A stretch of DNA of 64,000 bases, from positions 1-64,000 of the forward strand of contig JAJZXW010000038.1 of NCBI GenBank assembly GCA_021806225.1. The letters run 5' to 3'. This document shows, in pieces, positions 38,364-48,081 of this stretch. The stretch comes from Nitrospirota bacterium. GTDB lineage: Bacteria > Nitrospirota > Leptospirillia > Leptospirillales > Leptospirillaceae. The stretch's first letter is position 1, and the number at the start of each line of letters is the position of its first letter. The translations under genes and the position numbers were made by a program. The notes beneath the pieces are model-generated. The model did not search any database and was not told where the DNA came from. It was given only the letters and a program-made list of their open reading frames with translations.

Positions 38364-39162
38364 GGCCCGCCATCACTTTCAACAGATCGTCCAGGGTCCC
38401 CCCAAGCCCCCCCATCGACCGGGCAAGGACCGCGCTGAAGAAAGGGAGGCCCAGCAGGGTGAGAAGGAGTCCCCCCAGAACCATGACCGGCAGACCCAGC
38501 GAGATGAGGTTCATCTGGGGCATCATTTTCGACAGGAATCCCAGGACGAGGTTCAGGACGAGGCCTCCCACGATGAAGGGGGAGGCGAGAACCAGTCCAA
38601 GCGTCATCATTCCGCCGACCAGGTGGGTGATCCCCGCAAAGTAGCTGTCCGAGAAGCTTCCACCCCCGACCCGGATCACATCGTAGGAGCGGGCCAATGT
38701 CCAGAGGAGGGCATACTGGGCATTGGTGGCGAGAAAGATCAGAAAGGCCACCTGTGTCTGAAAGTTCCCCAGGAGGGGCACTTCCGCCACACCCAGGGGG
38801 TTGATGACATCCACGATCCCGAAGCCCGCCTGGACTCCGGCGAGCTGGCCTCCCAGCGCGACGGCCGCAAAAATCAGGTAGGCGCAGAAACCGATCGAGA
38901 CCCCGACCACGAATTCCGAGAGGATCTCGAGAAGAAGGGTGTCGTATCCGCTTTCCCGGAAGGGGATGTGCGCCCCCACCAGGGGAAAAAGGAGGGCCGA
39001 CAGGGCGACGGCCGCGAGGGCCTTGATGCGCGTCGGAACAGCCCGCGCGTTGAAGGCCGGCATCGCGATCAGGACGCCGCTCGTCCGCGAGAGGATCAGC
39101 ACGAAGAGCTCCGGGTCCCACCGGGAAAGGGAGAACAGGTGCATGAAAGGGCTGGCGTTCAC
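38353..39162 (-). CDS. fliR: flagellar export protein FliR
   Basis: Multi-TM protein; LSRTSGVLIAMPAFNARAVPTRIKALAAVALSALLFPLV; between fliQ and flhB. Confidence 0.93.
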   Translation of the reverse strand: MNASPFMHLFSLSRWDPELFVLILSRTSGVLIAMPAFNARAVPTRIKALAAVALSALLFPLVGAHIPFRESGYDTLLLEILSEFVVGVSIGFCAYLIFAAVALGGQLAGVQAGFGIVDVINPLGVAEVPLLGNFQTQVAFLIFLATNAQYALLWTLARSYDVIRVGGGSFSDSYFAGITHLVGGMMTLGLVLASPFIVGGLVLNLVLGFLSKMMPQMNLISLGLPVMVLGGLLLTLLGLPFFSAVLARSMGGLGGTLDDLLKVMAGHGG

Positions 39163-39428
39163 CGCGTCAGCCCCGGCAGCTGGGCAAAGAGCCCGTGGGT
39201 GTAGTCCACCATGAGCCGAACCATCCAGGGCATGAGGGCGAGCAGAACCCCTCCGACAGCTGCCACCTTGGGAAGGAATGAGAGCGTCATTTCGTTGATC
39301 TGGGTCACGGCCTGGAGAAGGCTCACCACCACCCCCACCAGAAGGCTGACCAGAAGGACGGGCAGGGTCAGGACAAGGGCCACCCGCATGGCCTCATGGG
39401 TCAGGTCAACGGCGGTCTGGAGATTCAT
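39159..39428 (-). CDS. fliQ: flagellar export protein FliQ
   Basis: 89 aa; VVSLLQAVTQINEMTLSFLPKVAAVGGVLLALMPWMVRLMVDYT. Confidence 0.95.
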   Translation of the reverse strand: MNLQTAVDLTHEAMRVALVLTLPVLLVSLLVGVVVSLLQAVTQINEMTLSFLPKVAAVGGVLLALMPWMVRLMVDYTHGLFAQLPGLTR

Positions 39429-39440
39429 GTCATCCCTCCT

Positions 39441-40241
39441 TCAGTGAAAACTCTGGACCAGGGACCCGACGATCAGGGTCCACCCGTCCACCAGGACGAA
39501 CAGGAGAATCTTGAAGGGCAGTGAAACCACGGTCGGGGGAAGCATCATCATACCCATGGACATCAAGACCGAGGAGACGACCACGTCCAGAATGAGAAAG
39601 GGGAGATAGATCATGAACCCCATTTCGAAGGCGGTGGACAGCTCGCTCACGACGAAGGCCGGAATCAGGACATAGGTGGGGATCTGGTCCCGCGTTTCCG
39701 GGGTCTCGGGCAGATGGGCGATCCGTTCGAAGAGCGCCAGATCCTTTTTTCGAACCTGCCGGAACATGAACTCCCGTACGGGGGCCATCCCCCGGGACAG
39801 CGCCTCGTCCGAGCCGATCTTCTTGTCCAGATAGGGTGTGATCGCCGTCTTGTTCATCGTCTGCCAGACAGGGGCCATGATGAAAAAGGTCAGAAAAAGG
39901 GAGAGTCCGATCAGGACCTGGTTGGGTGGAACCTGGGCCGTGCCGAGGGCCTGCCTCAGGAAAGAGAGCACCACCACGATCCGGGTGAAGGAGGTCATCA
40001 TCACAAGAATGGCCGGGGCCAGGGAAAGAACGGTCAGCAGGAGGAAGAGCTCGACCGTCATCGCCACCTGGGACGGCTCCGGGTTCCCGTTCCCGAATGA
40101 GAGGTGGATGTCGGGAAGGGGCGCCACGGGAGCGACCGCGAGATCCTTTGCCAAGGCCGCCTCCTGGCAGAAGCCGGAAAGGAGCAGGGCGGACAGGAGC
40201 GTCAGGGCCGTCCTGCCCAAGAGGGATCTCATACCGTCCAC
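39441..40241 (-). CDS. fliP: flagellar export protein FliP
   Basis: [52 protein letters not shown]. Confidence 0.97.
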   Translation of the reverse strand: MDGMRSLLGRTALTLLSALLLSGFCQEAALAKDLAVAPVAPLPDIHLSFGNGNPEPSQVAMTVELFLLLTVLSLAPAILVMMTSFTRIVVVLSFLRQALGTAQVPPNQVLIGLSLFLTFFIMAPVWQTMNKTAITPYLDKKIGSDEALSRGMAPVREFMFRQVRKKDLALFERIAHLPETPETRDQIPTYVLIPAFVVSELSTAFEMGFMIYLPFLILDVVVSSVLMSMGMMMLPPTVVSLPFKILLFVLVDGWTLIVGSLVQSFH

Positions 40242-40717
40242 CGGCTGTTCCGTTCGGCCGAGCCTCGTTCCCGTGAAAGGGCCCCGATCCTGTCCAGGGC
40301 TTCGCGCACGGCGGCATCGAAAGAGGCCGGATCCGGACCGGAAGTGCGTGCGGAAGTAGCGGGAGGCGGAGTCTGGTGACGGGGAGCCGGCGCGGCGGGA
40401 ACCGCTGTTGTTGACGCTCGGGGAGACGGCTCATCGATCTTCCCCAGTAGAGAAATCCCCGATGGGGCGATCCCCACCAGGAAAGAATTCCCGGCAACCG
40501 TCACGAGGGCGATCTGAGAGCGGGGACCAAGCGACCGGGTCGACCGGATTTCGATCTCGTTCTCGGGCCTTCTCGCCGACAGAAACTTCTGGCGCTGGAG
40601 GAGCCTAACCACCCAGACCCCTGCAAGAAAAAGAGCCAGGACGAAAAGGAGCGAGCCTGCCAGCTTGGCGCCGATGAACAAAAGACTCCCGTCGTGGCCC
40701 TGGGATGTCGTGATCAT
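40229..40717 (-). CDS. fliO: flagellar protein FliO
   Basis: Single TM plus [37 protein letters not shown]; between fliN and fliP. Confidence 0.85.
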   Translation of the reverse strand: MITTSQGHDGSLLFIGAKLAGSLLFVLALFLAGVWVVRLLQRQKFLSARRPENEIEIRSTRSLGPRSQIALVTVAGNSFLVGIAPSGISLLGKIDEPSPRASTTAVPAAPAPRHQTPPPATSARTSGPDPASFDAAVREALDRIGALSRERGSAERNSRWTV

Positions 40718-40758
40718 GAATCTGCCTCCCTAATGGATGGATGCCGGCACGTCCGGCA

Positions 40759-41136
40759 TCAGAGCTTCTTCACCCGGTCGATGGGGCTGACGATGTCGGT
40801 CAACCGAATGCCGTACTTGTCGTTGACCAGGACAACGTCCCCCCGGGCCACCAGCTGGTCGTTGATGAGGACCTCCATCGGCTCGCCGGCCAGCTTGTCG
40901 AGCTCCACGACCGATCCCTGCCCAAGCTGCAGGAGATCCTTGATGAGCATCCGGGACTCCCCCACCCGGACCGAAATGGTGAGCGGGACGTCCAGAAGAT
41001 AATCCAGGCTCAGGGGAGGTTCGTGGGTCTTGGGCGGACCCTGGGGTTCCTCGCGGTCCTTGCCCGCTTCATTTTTGGCCAGGTCCTCTTCCCAGGCACG
41101 GGCCAGTGCTTCCTCGTCCAGTGGTTCGTCCGCCAT
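40759..41136 (-). CDS. fliN: flagellar motor switch protein FliN
   Basis: LLDVPLTISVRVGESRMLIKDLLQLGQGSVVELDKLAGEPMEVLINDQLVARGDVVLVNDKYGIRLTDIV. Confidence 0.96.
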   Translation of the reverse strand: MADEPLDEEALARAWEEDLAKNEAGKDREEPQGPPKTHEPPLSLDYLLDVPLTISVRVGESRMLIKDLLQLGQGSVVELDKLAGEPMEVLINDQLVARGDVVLVNDKYGIRLTDIVSPIDRVKKL

Positions 41137-41199
41137 CGATCCTCCCCTTCCGGCATGATCCTCATTCCGGCGCCGTCATCCGGCGCCTGCATCAACACC

Positions 41200-41709
41200 C
41201 TACTGAATCACGAACTCCGTGAAATAGACATCGGTCACCTTTCCCGAGTCAAGCCTGGCATTGACTCTGTGGCGAATCTCGTCCTTCAGTGCCAGCTTCC
41301 CTCCCGTCGACTGGAGATCTCCCACCGTCTGGGCTCCCAGAAGGATCAGGATCGCGCTCTGGATCTCGGGCATCCGGTAGTCGATCTCCTTGGCCGTAAG
41401 CGCGTGGTCGAGCTTGAGGGCAATCCGGACCTTCAGGTACTGGGGCGCGCTCCCGGCCGGCCCGGAGAGGTTGACGACAAAGGGCTTGAGATCGATGATC
41501 GGATGCTCCTTGATCATCTTCTCCATCTCCTTGGGGGTCAAGTGGTGGTGCCGTTCCTCGGAAGGCCCTTTTTTCTTGTGGTGGAGGAAGAAAAAGGCTC
41601 CTCCGCCTCCAAGGAGAAGCAGGATCGCCGCAACGACGACGATCAGCATCTTCCTGGAGCCTTTTTTCTCTTCCCCCTGTCCTTCTCCGCCCTCTTCTTC
41701 CTCAGCCAT
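41200..41709 (-). CDS. fliL: flagellar basal body-associated protein FliL
   Basis: N-terminal TM; PFVVNLSGPAGSAPQYLKVRIALKLDH...LILLGAQTVGDLQSTGGKLALKDEIRHRVNARL. Confidence 0.9.
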   Translation of the reverse strand: MAEEEEGGEGQGEEKKGSRKMLIVVVAAILLLLGGGGAFFFLHHKKKGPSEERHHHLTPKEMEKMIKEHPIIDLKPFVVNLSGPAGSAPQYLKVRIALKLDHALTAKEIDYRMPEIQSAILILLGAQTVGDLQSTGGKLALKDEIRHRVNARLDSGKVTDVYFTEFVIQ

Positions 41710-41795
41710 CGCTCTCTCCCGGATTGCGTCCGCCTGTCCGGACCGTCTTCAGGATCTCCCCGAAACAGGTCCACGCCTTCTTTTCGACCTATGAT

Positions 41796-41812
41796 AAGCA
41801 AAACGTGTACCA
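41796..41812 (-). promoter_or_regulatory. sigma-54 promoter upstream of fliL
   Basis: TGGTAC-ACGTT-TTGCTT with correct GG/GC spacing. Confidence 0.78.
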
Positions 41813-41816
41813 AATC

Positions 41817-41856
41817 AAAAAAGGGTCCTCCGGGAGGTTCCCCGGAAGACCCTTTT
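41817..41856 (-). terminator. rho-independent terminator after flgE
   Basis: Minus strand AAAAGGGTCTTCCGGG-loop-CCCGGAGGACCCTTTTTT; long stem with T tract. Confidence 0.85.
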
Positions 41857-41883
41857 CTCTTGTAAAGCATTACCTTTGCATAA

Positions 41884-43260
41884 TTATCCGATACGCGTCA
41901 GCAGCGTGTTCATAAGCTGGTTGTCGGCCGATATGACGGAGGCGTTGGCCTGATACCCTCTTTCCGCCGAAATCATGTCAATCATTTGACGCCCAAGATC
42001 CACATTCGATTGCTCTAGGGAATTGGCCAGAACCAGCCCGCGGCCCCCCTGGTTGGCCCGCCCGATATTCGCGATTCCGGAGCCGATGCTTTCCTGATAG
42101 AGATTGGCCCCGATGCTGACGAGGCCGTTGGGGTTGTTGAAGGTCGATACCGCGATCGCCCCGAGGCTGTGTTCCGTCCCGTTCGAAAAAGAGCCGACGA
42201 TCCGTCCCGCCCGGTCGATGGCGATGTTCGACAGATCTCCTGCCTTGTATCCATCCTGCGTCTCCTCGATCGTCGTGGAGGGCTCGGCGTATTGTGTCAG
42301 ATCCAGGACCTGACGCGTGATCCCGTCCTTGGTGTTTTCGGGAACCTTCTGTCCGGGCTTTGGAATATAAAGTGACAGGGTGACCGGCGTGGACGCCTTG
42401 TCGTCAAGCGCCATGGTGTAGTCCACGCTCTGGACCCCTGACGTGTCGAGCTTGGTGGGGGAGCCCCCGTAGCTCACCTGGGCCACATTCCCGTTGCCGT
42501 CGAAATTGATCATGGACACCATCCCCTTGATCGTGTGGGATTTCCCTCCCGCAGAGGAGGTATAGGTGACACTTCCTCCGCCCTTTGTCAGCTTGGCCCC
42601 GTCGAGAGTCGCCTCCACCGCCCATTGCCCCACGGCATTGGTGGGGTGGAACTTGTAGGTGAGAAGATGCTCGATGCCGAGGGAGTCGAAGATATTGCTG
42701 GATTTCGAAAAGGTCTTTCCGGCCTTCAGCTTTTCCGTCATATTGGCGTCCAGGTTGATCCGGGAGTAGACATTCTGCGAGGCCTTGGGAGGAATGGTCG
42801 ACTGGGGCACGCCGAGATCCCCGACCTTTGGCTGGATCCTTCCGGCGGCGTCGGCCGAGTAGCCCTGGAGGATATGGCCTCCCTGGTCGACGATCCGGCC
42901 ATTCCTGTCGAGGGAGAGCGCTCCGTTGCGACCGTAAAGGACTGCCCCGTTTGCGTCCCGGAAAGAAAAGAACCCGTTCCCCTGAATGGCCAGGTCGAGG
43001 GCATTGTTGGTGGACTGGACCGACCCCTGGGTGAAGAGAGGCTCGATGGATTCGACGTAGACCCCGGAACCCGGCTGGGAGGGTCCGACGGCATTCGATT
43101 TGCCGGCCAGGGTCTGGCCGTAGATATTGGCGAAGACGGCCCGCCCCGATTTGAACCCGACCGTGTTCATGTTGCTGATGTTGTTTCCGATCACCGACAT
43201 GTCCGTTCCCATGGCGGAGAGACCGCTGTTGGCGACATACATGGACGAAAGAATACCCAT
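41884..43260 (-). CDS. flgE: flagellar hook protein FlgE
   Basis: MGILSSMYVANSGLSAMGTDMSVIGNNISNMNTVGFKSGRAVFANIYGQTL; C-term SNVDLGRQMIDMISAERGYQANASVISADNQLMNTLL. Confidence 0.97.
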   Translation of the reverse strand: MGILSSMYVANSGLSAMGTDMSVIGNNISNMNTVGFKSGRAVFANIYGQTLAGKSNAVGPSQPGSGVYVESIEPLFTQGSVQSTNNALDLAIQGNGFFSFRDANGAVLYGRNGALSLDRNGRIVDQGGHILQGYSADAAGRIQPKVGDLGVPQSTIPPKASQNVYSRINLDANMTEKLKAGKTFSKSSNIFDSLGIEHLLTYKFHPTNAVGQWAVEATLDGAKLTKGGGSVTYTSSAGGKSHTIKGMVSMINFDGNGNVAQVSYGGSPTKLDTSGVQSVDYTMALDDKASTPVTLSLYIPKPGQKVPENTKDGITRQVLDLTQYAEPSTTIEETQDGYKAGDLSNIAIDRAGRIVGSFSNGTEHSLGAIAVSTFNNPNGLVSIGANLYQESIGSGIANIGRANQGGRGLVLANSLEQSNVDLGRQMIDMISAERGYQANASVISADNQLMNTLLTRIG

Positions 43261-43333
43261 GGCAATTCCTCCTGGACAGAAAGAAAGGTTATCGTGCTTT
43301 CAAACCGCCTTCATACCGGCCGAAGGCGGGACG

Positions 43334-44164
43334 TCACAGCGTATGGTGAATCGAAGGCGAGGTCTTCCCGGGTGGTTTCGCGTAAGATCCGGAAAGGGAG
43401 CGCACCCTGGGAGCGGGCTCCGGCACCGGGGAAAGGGGAGCCGGGGCAGGCCGGGCCGCGTGCTCCTTTTCGCGAAGGACGCCCACATGGGTGATGTCCG
43501 ACAGATCCACCTTCTCTCCGTTGACCTCGAGGCGGGGGCGGGTCCCGGAAAAGAGCACCCCCGTAACGATACCGGTCCGGAGGGGCGAGGCCACGACCGG
43601 GCGGTTTTTGACGTCCCGGGCCACCACCTCGAATTCGTAGCCTCCCGGAGGAGCCATCGTTCCGCGGTTGCTCAGACCATCCCACGCCACATGCTGGTTC
43701 CCCGCCTCCATCGGTCCCGACTTGAGAGTGCGGACCAGCTGGTGCTTGGCCCCGTAGATGTAAACGGTCGAATGGGCGGTCGGCCGGTCGAGCCGGAATA
43801 CCAGGTTGGCGGATTCATGAGGGTTCCGGACGAACCGGTTTCCCTTCATGAAAACCTCCCGTCCCAGAAATCCTACCATCTGGAGGGAATCGGCCTCCTT
43901 TCCCTGATTGGCCATACCGTCCATCTTCTTGTTCAGGTGGACCAACTGGTCCAGCTGGGAAAACTGGGCCAGCTGGGAGGCGAATTTCCGGTTGTCCATC
44001 GGATGAAAAGGGTCCTGGTACTGGAGTTGCCGGATCATGATGTTCATGTAATCTTCCATCCCCAGCTTCTTTTTCAGGGGCGGAGGGAGCTTGGAGGGGG
44101 TGAGGCGCTTCTCCGACTCCTTCCGGATGGTCCGGATATCGTTTTGTTCGGTCTTGACGATCAT
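43334..44164 (-). CDS. flgD: flagellar hook capping protein FlgD
   Basis: YMNIMIRQLQYQDPFHPMDNRKFASQLAQFSQLDQLVHLNKKMD. Confidence 0.95.
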   Translation of the reverse strand: MIVKTEQNDIRTIRKESEKRLTPSKLPPPLKKKLGMEDYMNIMIRQLQYQDPFHPMDNRKFASQLAQFSQLDQLVHLNKKMDGMANQGKEADSLQMVGFLGREVFMKGNRFVRNPHESANLVFRLDRPTAHSTVYIYGAKHQLVRTLKSGPMEAGNQHVAWDGLSNRGTMAPPGGYEFEVVARDVKNRPVVASPLRTGIVTGVLFSGTRPRLEVNGEKVDLSDITHVGVLREKEHAARPAPAPLSPVPEPAPRVRSLSGSYAKPPGKTSPSIHHTL

Positions 44165-44185
44165 GATCTTCTCCTTGAAGTTGGT

Positions 44186-45736
44186 TCAGGCGATTCGATG
44201 ATAGCCCGTGTTCTTCACAGCGTCCCCCAGAGTGGCGGCGGACGCTTCGGCCAGCCCACCTTCCCCCCCGGCCATCGTTTCTTCCGCCCCGGGGGGTGCC
44301 GAGCCCGGGAAGCCCCCCCGCCCTCCGTCCCGTCCGGGAGCTCCCGCCTCCTGACGCCCCGGATTGGCAAGATCCTGTCCCTGAGAGGAGCCTCCGGCCA
44401 TCCCGGACTCCTGTCCTCCCCCCGGGGAGGGCCCATCGCCTCCGCCCGGCGATCCGCCGCCTCCCGCTGCCGCAAATCCCTGAATCGACGCCCCGTCCTG
44501 CCCGGGGGAGCCCTGGGAGAGGACCTGGAACCGGTCGAGGACAAATCCTGTCTGGGAGAGGGATTCCTTGATGTGCCCCTCTTTTTCCGAAAGCAGGTGG
44601 CGAATACGGGGATCGTGAGAGGAGAGCTCCACCGTGACGAGACGGGTGTGGGGATCGACATGGACGCGAACGCCCACGGGCCCCAGGTGGGGCGGCTTCA
44701 CCTCAAGGGCCACCTCTCCTCCCCCTTCCCGGGCCAGCGTGCCGACGCGGGAGGACAAGCCGTCGGGAAGAGCGGGTGCCGGGAGGGCCTCCTCCCTGGC
44801 GGAAGATCCGACGACGGCCCCCCCCTCCAGGCCAGCGGCGGAAGGAGTTTGAAGGGAAGGACTCCCCTCCCCTGTTCCATGGACCGGAGTTCTTTCAAGG
44901 CGCTTTTCGGGGAGGGGCAAAGGGGAGGTTTTCGGAGCGGCGGAACCCTCTTCCCCGGTGGATGGACCCTCCCGCTGGAGGAAAAATCTCTCCGGCTGCG
45001 AAATCTTTTCCGCCGGCCGGCTTCCCGCGGGAACTGTTTCGGCCTCCGTTGGGAAAGTCGCCCTTTCCGGCCTGGGAGCCTTCAGATCCTTCGGGAGATC
45101 GCCCGGCCTTTTTGTGGGCCCGGAGGGCGGGAGCGGTTTTACAAACTCCCCCGTAACGGTTGGACCGGAAGAGCCAGGGCTTCCAGGGGCGGGAAGGGAG
45201 AGAGTCTCGGGAACCGGCTCCTTTTTCCCAAGCACCGCCGAGAGGGAGGGCGGAGGCGTTGGAGAATGGCCCTGGGGACCCCACAGGACACGAGAGGACC
45301 GCGGGGCCCCCGCAGAGGCGGGAAGGGGGAGAGAAGTCTCCTTTTTCGGAGAGATTTCCGGAAGGGAGGGCGGCAGCGACAGAACCTCTCCCCCTCCCGT
45401 CGCCGCCTTTTTCTTGCGGGAATGGACGACGGTCCTGGCGCGCTCTCCGTGAGGCGTTTTGACGCGATCCTTTCCGGACCGGGTCTCCTCCGGAAGCTCC
45501 TCCTCCGGGTGTTGTCCGGACCGTCCCGCCAGTGTCCTCTTGAAGATCGCGGCGAAAGCGCTCTTTTTGTGACCGGAGGTTTTAGTGGAGCGCGTTTCCG
45601 ATCCTCTCCCGGCCGCTTTCGCAGAACTCCGCAAGTCCGCTTTTTCAGACCTTTCGGGATCCGCAGGATCCTTTTGCGTCCTGACCGGAGCGGATTCCGG
45701 GATCTTGTGAAGAATGGATGATGGTGCTGTCCCCAT
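44186..45736 (-). CDS. fliK: flagellar hook-length control protein FliK
   Basis: Disordered N-terminus; C-domain GEVALEVKPPHLGPVGVRVHVDPHTRLVTVELSSHDPRIRHLLSEKEGHIKESLSQTGF. Confidence 0.9.
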   Translation of the reverse strand: MGTAPSSILHKIPESAPVRTQKDPADPERSEKADLRSSAKAAGRGSETRSTKTSGHKKSAFAAIFKRTLAGRSGQHPEEELPEETRSGKDRVKTPHGERARTVVHSRKKKAATGGGEVLSLPPSLPEISPKKETSLPLPASAGAPRSSRVLWGPQGHSPTPPPSLSAVLGKKEPVPETLSLPAPGSPGSSGPTVTGEFVKPLPPSGPTKRPGDLPKDLKAPRPERATFPTEAETVPAGSRPAEKISQPERFFLQREGPSTGEEGSAAPKTSPLPLPEKRLERTPVHGTGEGSPSLQTPSAAGLEGGAVVGSSAREEALPAPALPDGLSSRVGTLAREGGGEVALEVKPPHLGPVGVRVHVDPHTRLVTVELSSHDPRIRHLLSEKEGHIKESLSQTGFVLDRFQVLSQGSPGQDGASIQGFAAAGGGGSPGGGDGPSPGGGQESGMAGGSSQGQDLANPGRQEAGAPGRDGGRGGFPGSAPPGAEETMAGGEGGLAEASAATLGDAVKNTGYHRIA

Positions 45737-45760
45737 GACGACGCCCCTTCCGATAGAGGT

Positions 45761-46228
45761 TCACCGACCGCCTCCCCGCGCGGAAGACTCTCCGGCCATC
45801 TGGACCGAGATTTTTGCCGCAACGCGAGGATCCACGTACCGCATGATGCGCGACGCCTTCCGTGGATTCATTCCCGAGAACAGCGTCAAGCGGAGGCTTT
45901 CCGGCATGACATTGATCTGGGAGGCCGCCGTCCGTGGGGCCATGGATTCATAAAGTCTGATGAGACGTCTGACATTCTTCTTTTTGAGCGACTGGTAAAG
46001 CGCGAGCTTCTTCTCGATCTCCCCGAGAATCTTCTTGTTCCGCTGAATCTCCCTGTCGAGATCCTGCTTCATCAGAAGGATGCGGCGCTCCTCCCCGGAA
46101 CTCGACGGGGAGGTCGCCGGAGGGGCACCCGGAGCCGCAGAGGCCTCCAGACGGAGCGACAGCGCTGAAAGGATCAGGAGCACCATCATCCCACCGAAGA
46201 GAGGGATGCGTTCCCAGAGTTTTTTCAT
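45761..46228 (-). CDS. MotE/FlxA-like flagellar protein with C-terminal MgtE-N-like domain
   Basis: Start at MKKLWERIPLFGG; signal/TM, coiled coil, then LIRLYESMAPRTAASQINVMPESLRLTLFSGMNPRKASRIMRYVDPRVAAKIS. Confidence 0.82.
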   Translation of the reverse strand: MKKLWERIPLFGGMMVLLILSALSLRLEASAAPGAPPATSPSSSGEERRILLMKQDLDREIQRNKKILGEIEKKLALYQSLKKKNVRRLIRLYESMAPRTAASQINVMPESLRLTLFSGMNPRKASRIMRYVDPRVAAKISVQMAGESSARGGGR

Positions 46229-46686
46229 GGAGATCCCCCTCCACGAGGAGTTCCCCCGCTCCCCCTCGACCGGATCCAGAGCTCCAGGGAACGCTCCTCC
46301 AGACGAAGGGAGTGCCGTCTTTGCCCTTCCCTGTGGCGCTCCTTCAGGATCAGGATCTTTTCCTTTTCCGTCATGGCCTTCTTCCAGAGCTCCCGAACCC
46401 TCTCGAATTCGTTGTCGGCGAGACGCTCGCGACGCTCCTGCTCCCCGATCTGAAGATCCATGTGGGACAGCCACGCATACCAGGCCACGAGAAATCCTGT
46501 ATCCGCAGGCGCTCCGCCCTCCCTGGAGAAGGCCAGTCCTTCGTCCTTTTGGCGCCGCATTTCCCGGGTCCGCTCCCTCTCCCGGGTCCGTTCGCCTCCG
46601 GCCCTCGCCAGATCCCGTTCTACCGCCTCGAGTTCGGCTTCCCTGACGGACAGGACGGATTCCAGGGTGAATGGACGCTCTGCCAT
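46225..46686 (-). CDS. fliJ: flagellar export chaperone FliJ
   Basis: Coiled-coil protein FTLESVLSVREAELEAVERDLARA; directly downstream of fliI. Confidence 0.85.
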   Translation of the reverse strand: MAERPFTLESVLSVREAELEAVERDLARAGGERTRERERTREMRRQKDEGLAFSREGGAPADTGFLVAWYAWLSHMDLQIGEQERRERLADNEFERVRELWKKAMTEKEKILILKERHREGQRRHSLRLEERSLELWIRSRGSGGTPRGGGSP

Positions 46687-46713
46687 GTCAGGGCTCTCCC
46701 CCGCTCAGGATTC

Positions 46714-48081
46714 TCACGACTCAACCTCGCCCGTTTCCTCCAGTGATAGGAAGAGCTCCTGGAAGGCCTGTTCCAGGGAAACGGGCTCTTCCCTCGATTG
46801 GCGCAGAAAATCCGTCATGGCGTCGTGAAGGCGGATCGCCCGGTCGAGAAGGGGATCGGTCCCCGAAACATAGGCCCCGATCCGGATCAGGTCTTCCGAC
46901 CTCCGGAACAGCCCGTACAATCGGCGCCATTCCCGGGCCCTTTCCTGAACATCCTCCGGCACGATGTCGACCATCACCCGGGAAAGACTGTCCACGGGAT
47001 CGACGGCGGGAAAGACGCCTTCCTGGGACAGGGTTCTCGACAGATGGACATGGCCGTCGAGGATGGCGGTCAGTGCCTCCGAAAGCGGGTCTGACGGGAC
47101 ATCCTCCCCTTCGACAAGAACGGTGAAGATCCCGGTGATGGATCCGGACCCCTCACCGCAGCCGGCCCGCTCGATCAGACGCGGAAGCTGGGCGAAGACC
47201 GATGGGGTGTACCCTCTGGCCGAGGGGGGCTCTCCCGTGGCCAAACCGATCTCCCTCTGCGCCCCGGCATAGCGGGTGAGGGAATCCATGACGAAAAGAA
47301 CCCGTTTTCCGAGATCCCGGAACATTTCGGCAATCGACATCGCCAAAAGGGTTGCCCGGGTCTTGAGGAGAGGGGGCTGCTCGCCCGTCGCCACCACGAT
47401 GACCGACCGCGACAGTCCTTCCGGACCCAGATCCCGCTCGAGAAACTCCCGGACCTCGCGCCCCCGTTCCCCCACCAGGGCGATGACATTGACATCGACG
47501 GCGGCATTCCTGGCCATCATGCCGATCAGTGTGCTTTTCCCCACCCCCGGACCGGCGAAGATGCCGATCTTCTGGCCGACACCGACGGTGGCGAGGGCAT
47601 TGATCGAACGGACCGAAAGGTCAAGCGGACGGTCGATCCGCTGTCGCTTCAGGGGATTGATGGGACGTCCCCGGAGCGGCATCTCGATCGTCCCTTCGGG
47701 GAGAGGAGTTCCGTCCAGTGGATGGCCGAGAGGATCGATGACCCGCCCCAGCCAATCGGGAGAAAGAAAGACCGAGGTAATCCGGCTTTTTCTCATGAGG
47801 CGGGTTCCGGGCCTGACCCCTTCGAGGTCCCCGAGCGGCATCAGAAGGGTCCGCCCTTCCCGGAATCCGACCACCTCGGCATCGATCGGGGGATCGGAGA
47901 GAAGGGAGCATATCTCCCCCACACCCAGATTCATTCCCTTGGCCTCGATCATGAGTCCCACTCCCTGGACGACCATTCCCCCTTCCTGGTCGGGACTCCA
48001 TCCAGACAGAAGGCGATCCATCGAGCGTCCGGCGGAGGCAAGCCAGCGGTCGGCCTTTTCCTCTTCCATCCCGATCCTCAT
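46714..48081 (-). CDS. fliI: flagellum-specific ATPase FliI
   Basis: Walker A IGIFAGPGVGKSTLIGMMARN; VLFVMDSLTRYAGAQREIGLATGEPPSARGYTPSVFAQLPRLIERAG. Confidence 0.98.
   Translation of the reverse strand: MRIGMEEEKADRWLASAGRSMDRLLSGWSPDQEGGMVVQGVGLMIEAKGMNLGVGEICSLLSDPPIDAEVVGFREGRTLLMPLGDLEGVRPGTRLMRKSRITSVFLSPDWLGRVIDPLGHPLDGTPLPEGTIEMPLRGRPINPLKRQRIDRPLDLSVRSINALATVGVGQKIGIFAGPGVGKSTLIGMMARNAAVDVNVIALVGERGREVREFLERDLGPEGLSRSVIVVATGEQPPLLKTRATLLAMSIAEMFRDLGKRVLFVMDSLTRYAGAQREIGLATGEPPSARGYTPSVFAQLPRLIERAGCGEGSGSITGIFTVLVEGEDVPSDPLSEALTAILDGHVHLSRTLSQEGVFPAVDPVDSLSRVMVDIVPEDVQERAREWRRLYGLFRRSEDLIRIGAYVSGTDPLLDRAIRLHDAMTDFLRQSREEPVSLEQAFQELFLSLEETGEVES

Noticed and set aside
44230-45700. Pro/Gly-rich repetitive stretch as a separate repeat element
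   Set aside because: It is the low-complexity region of fliK, which is normal for that protein.
43127-45721. 864-aa plus-strand ORF opposite flgE/flgD/fliK
   Set aside because: Antisense to three well-supported flagellar genes; composition is Arg/Gly/Pro rich as expected for a mirror frame in GC-rich DNA.
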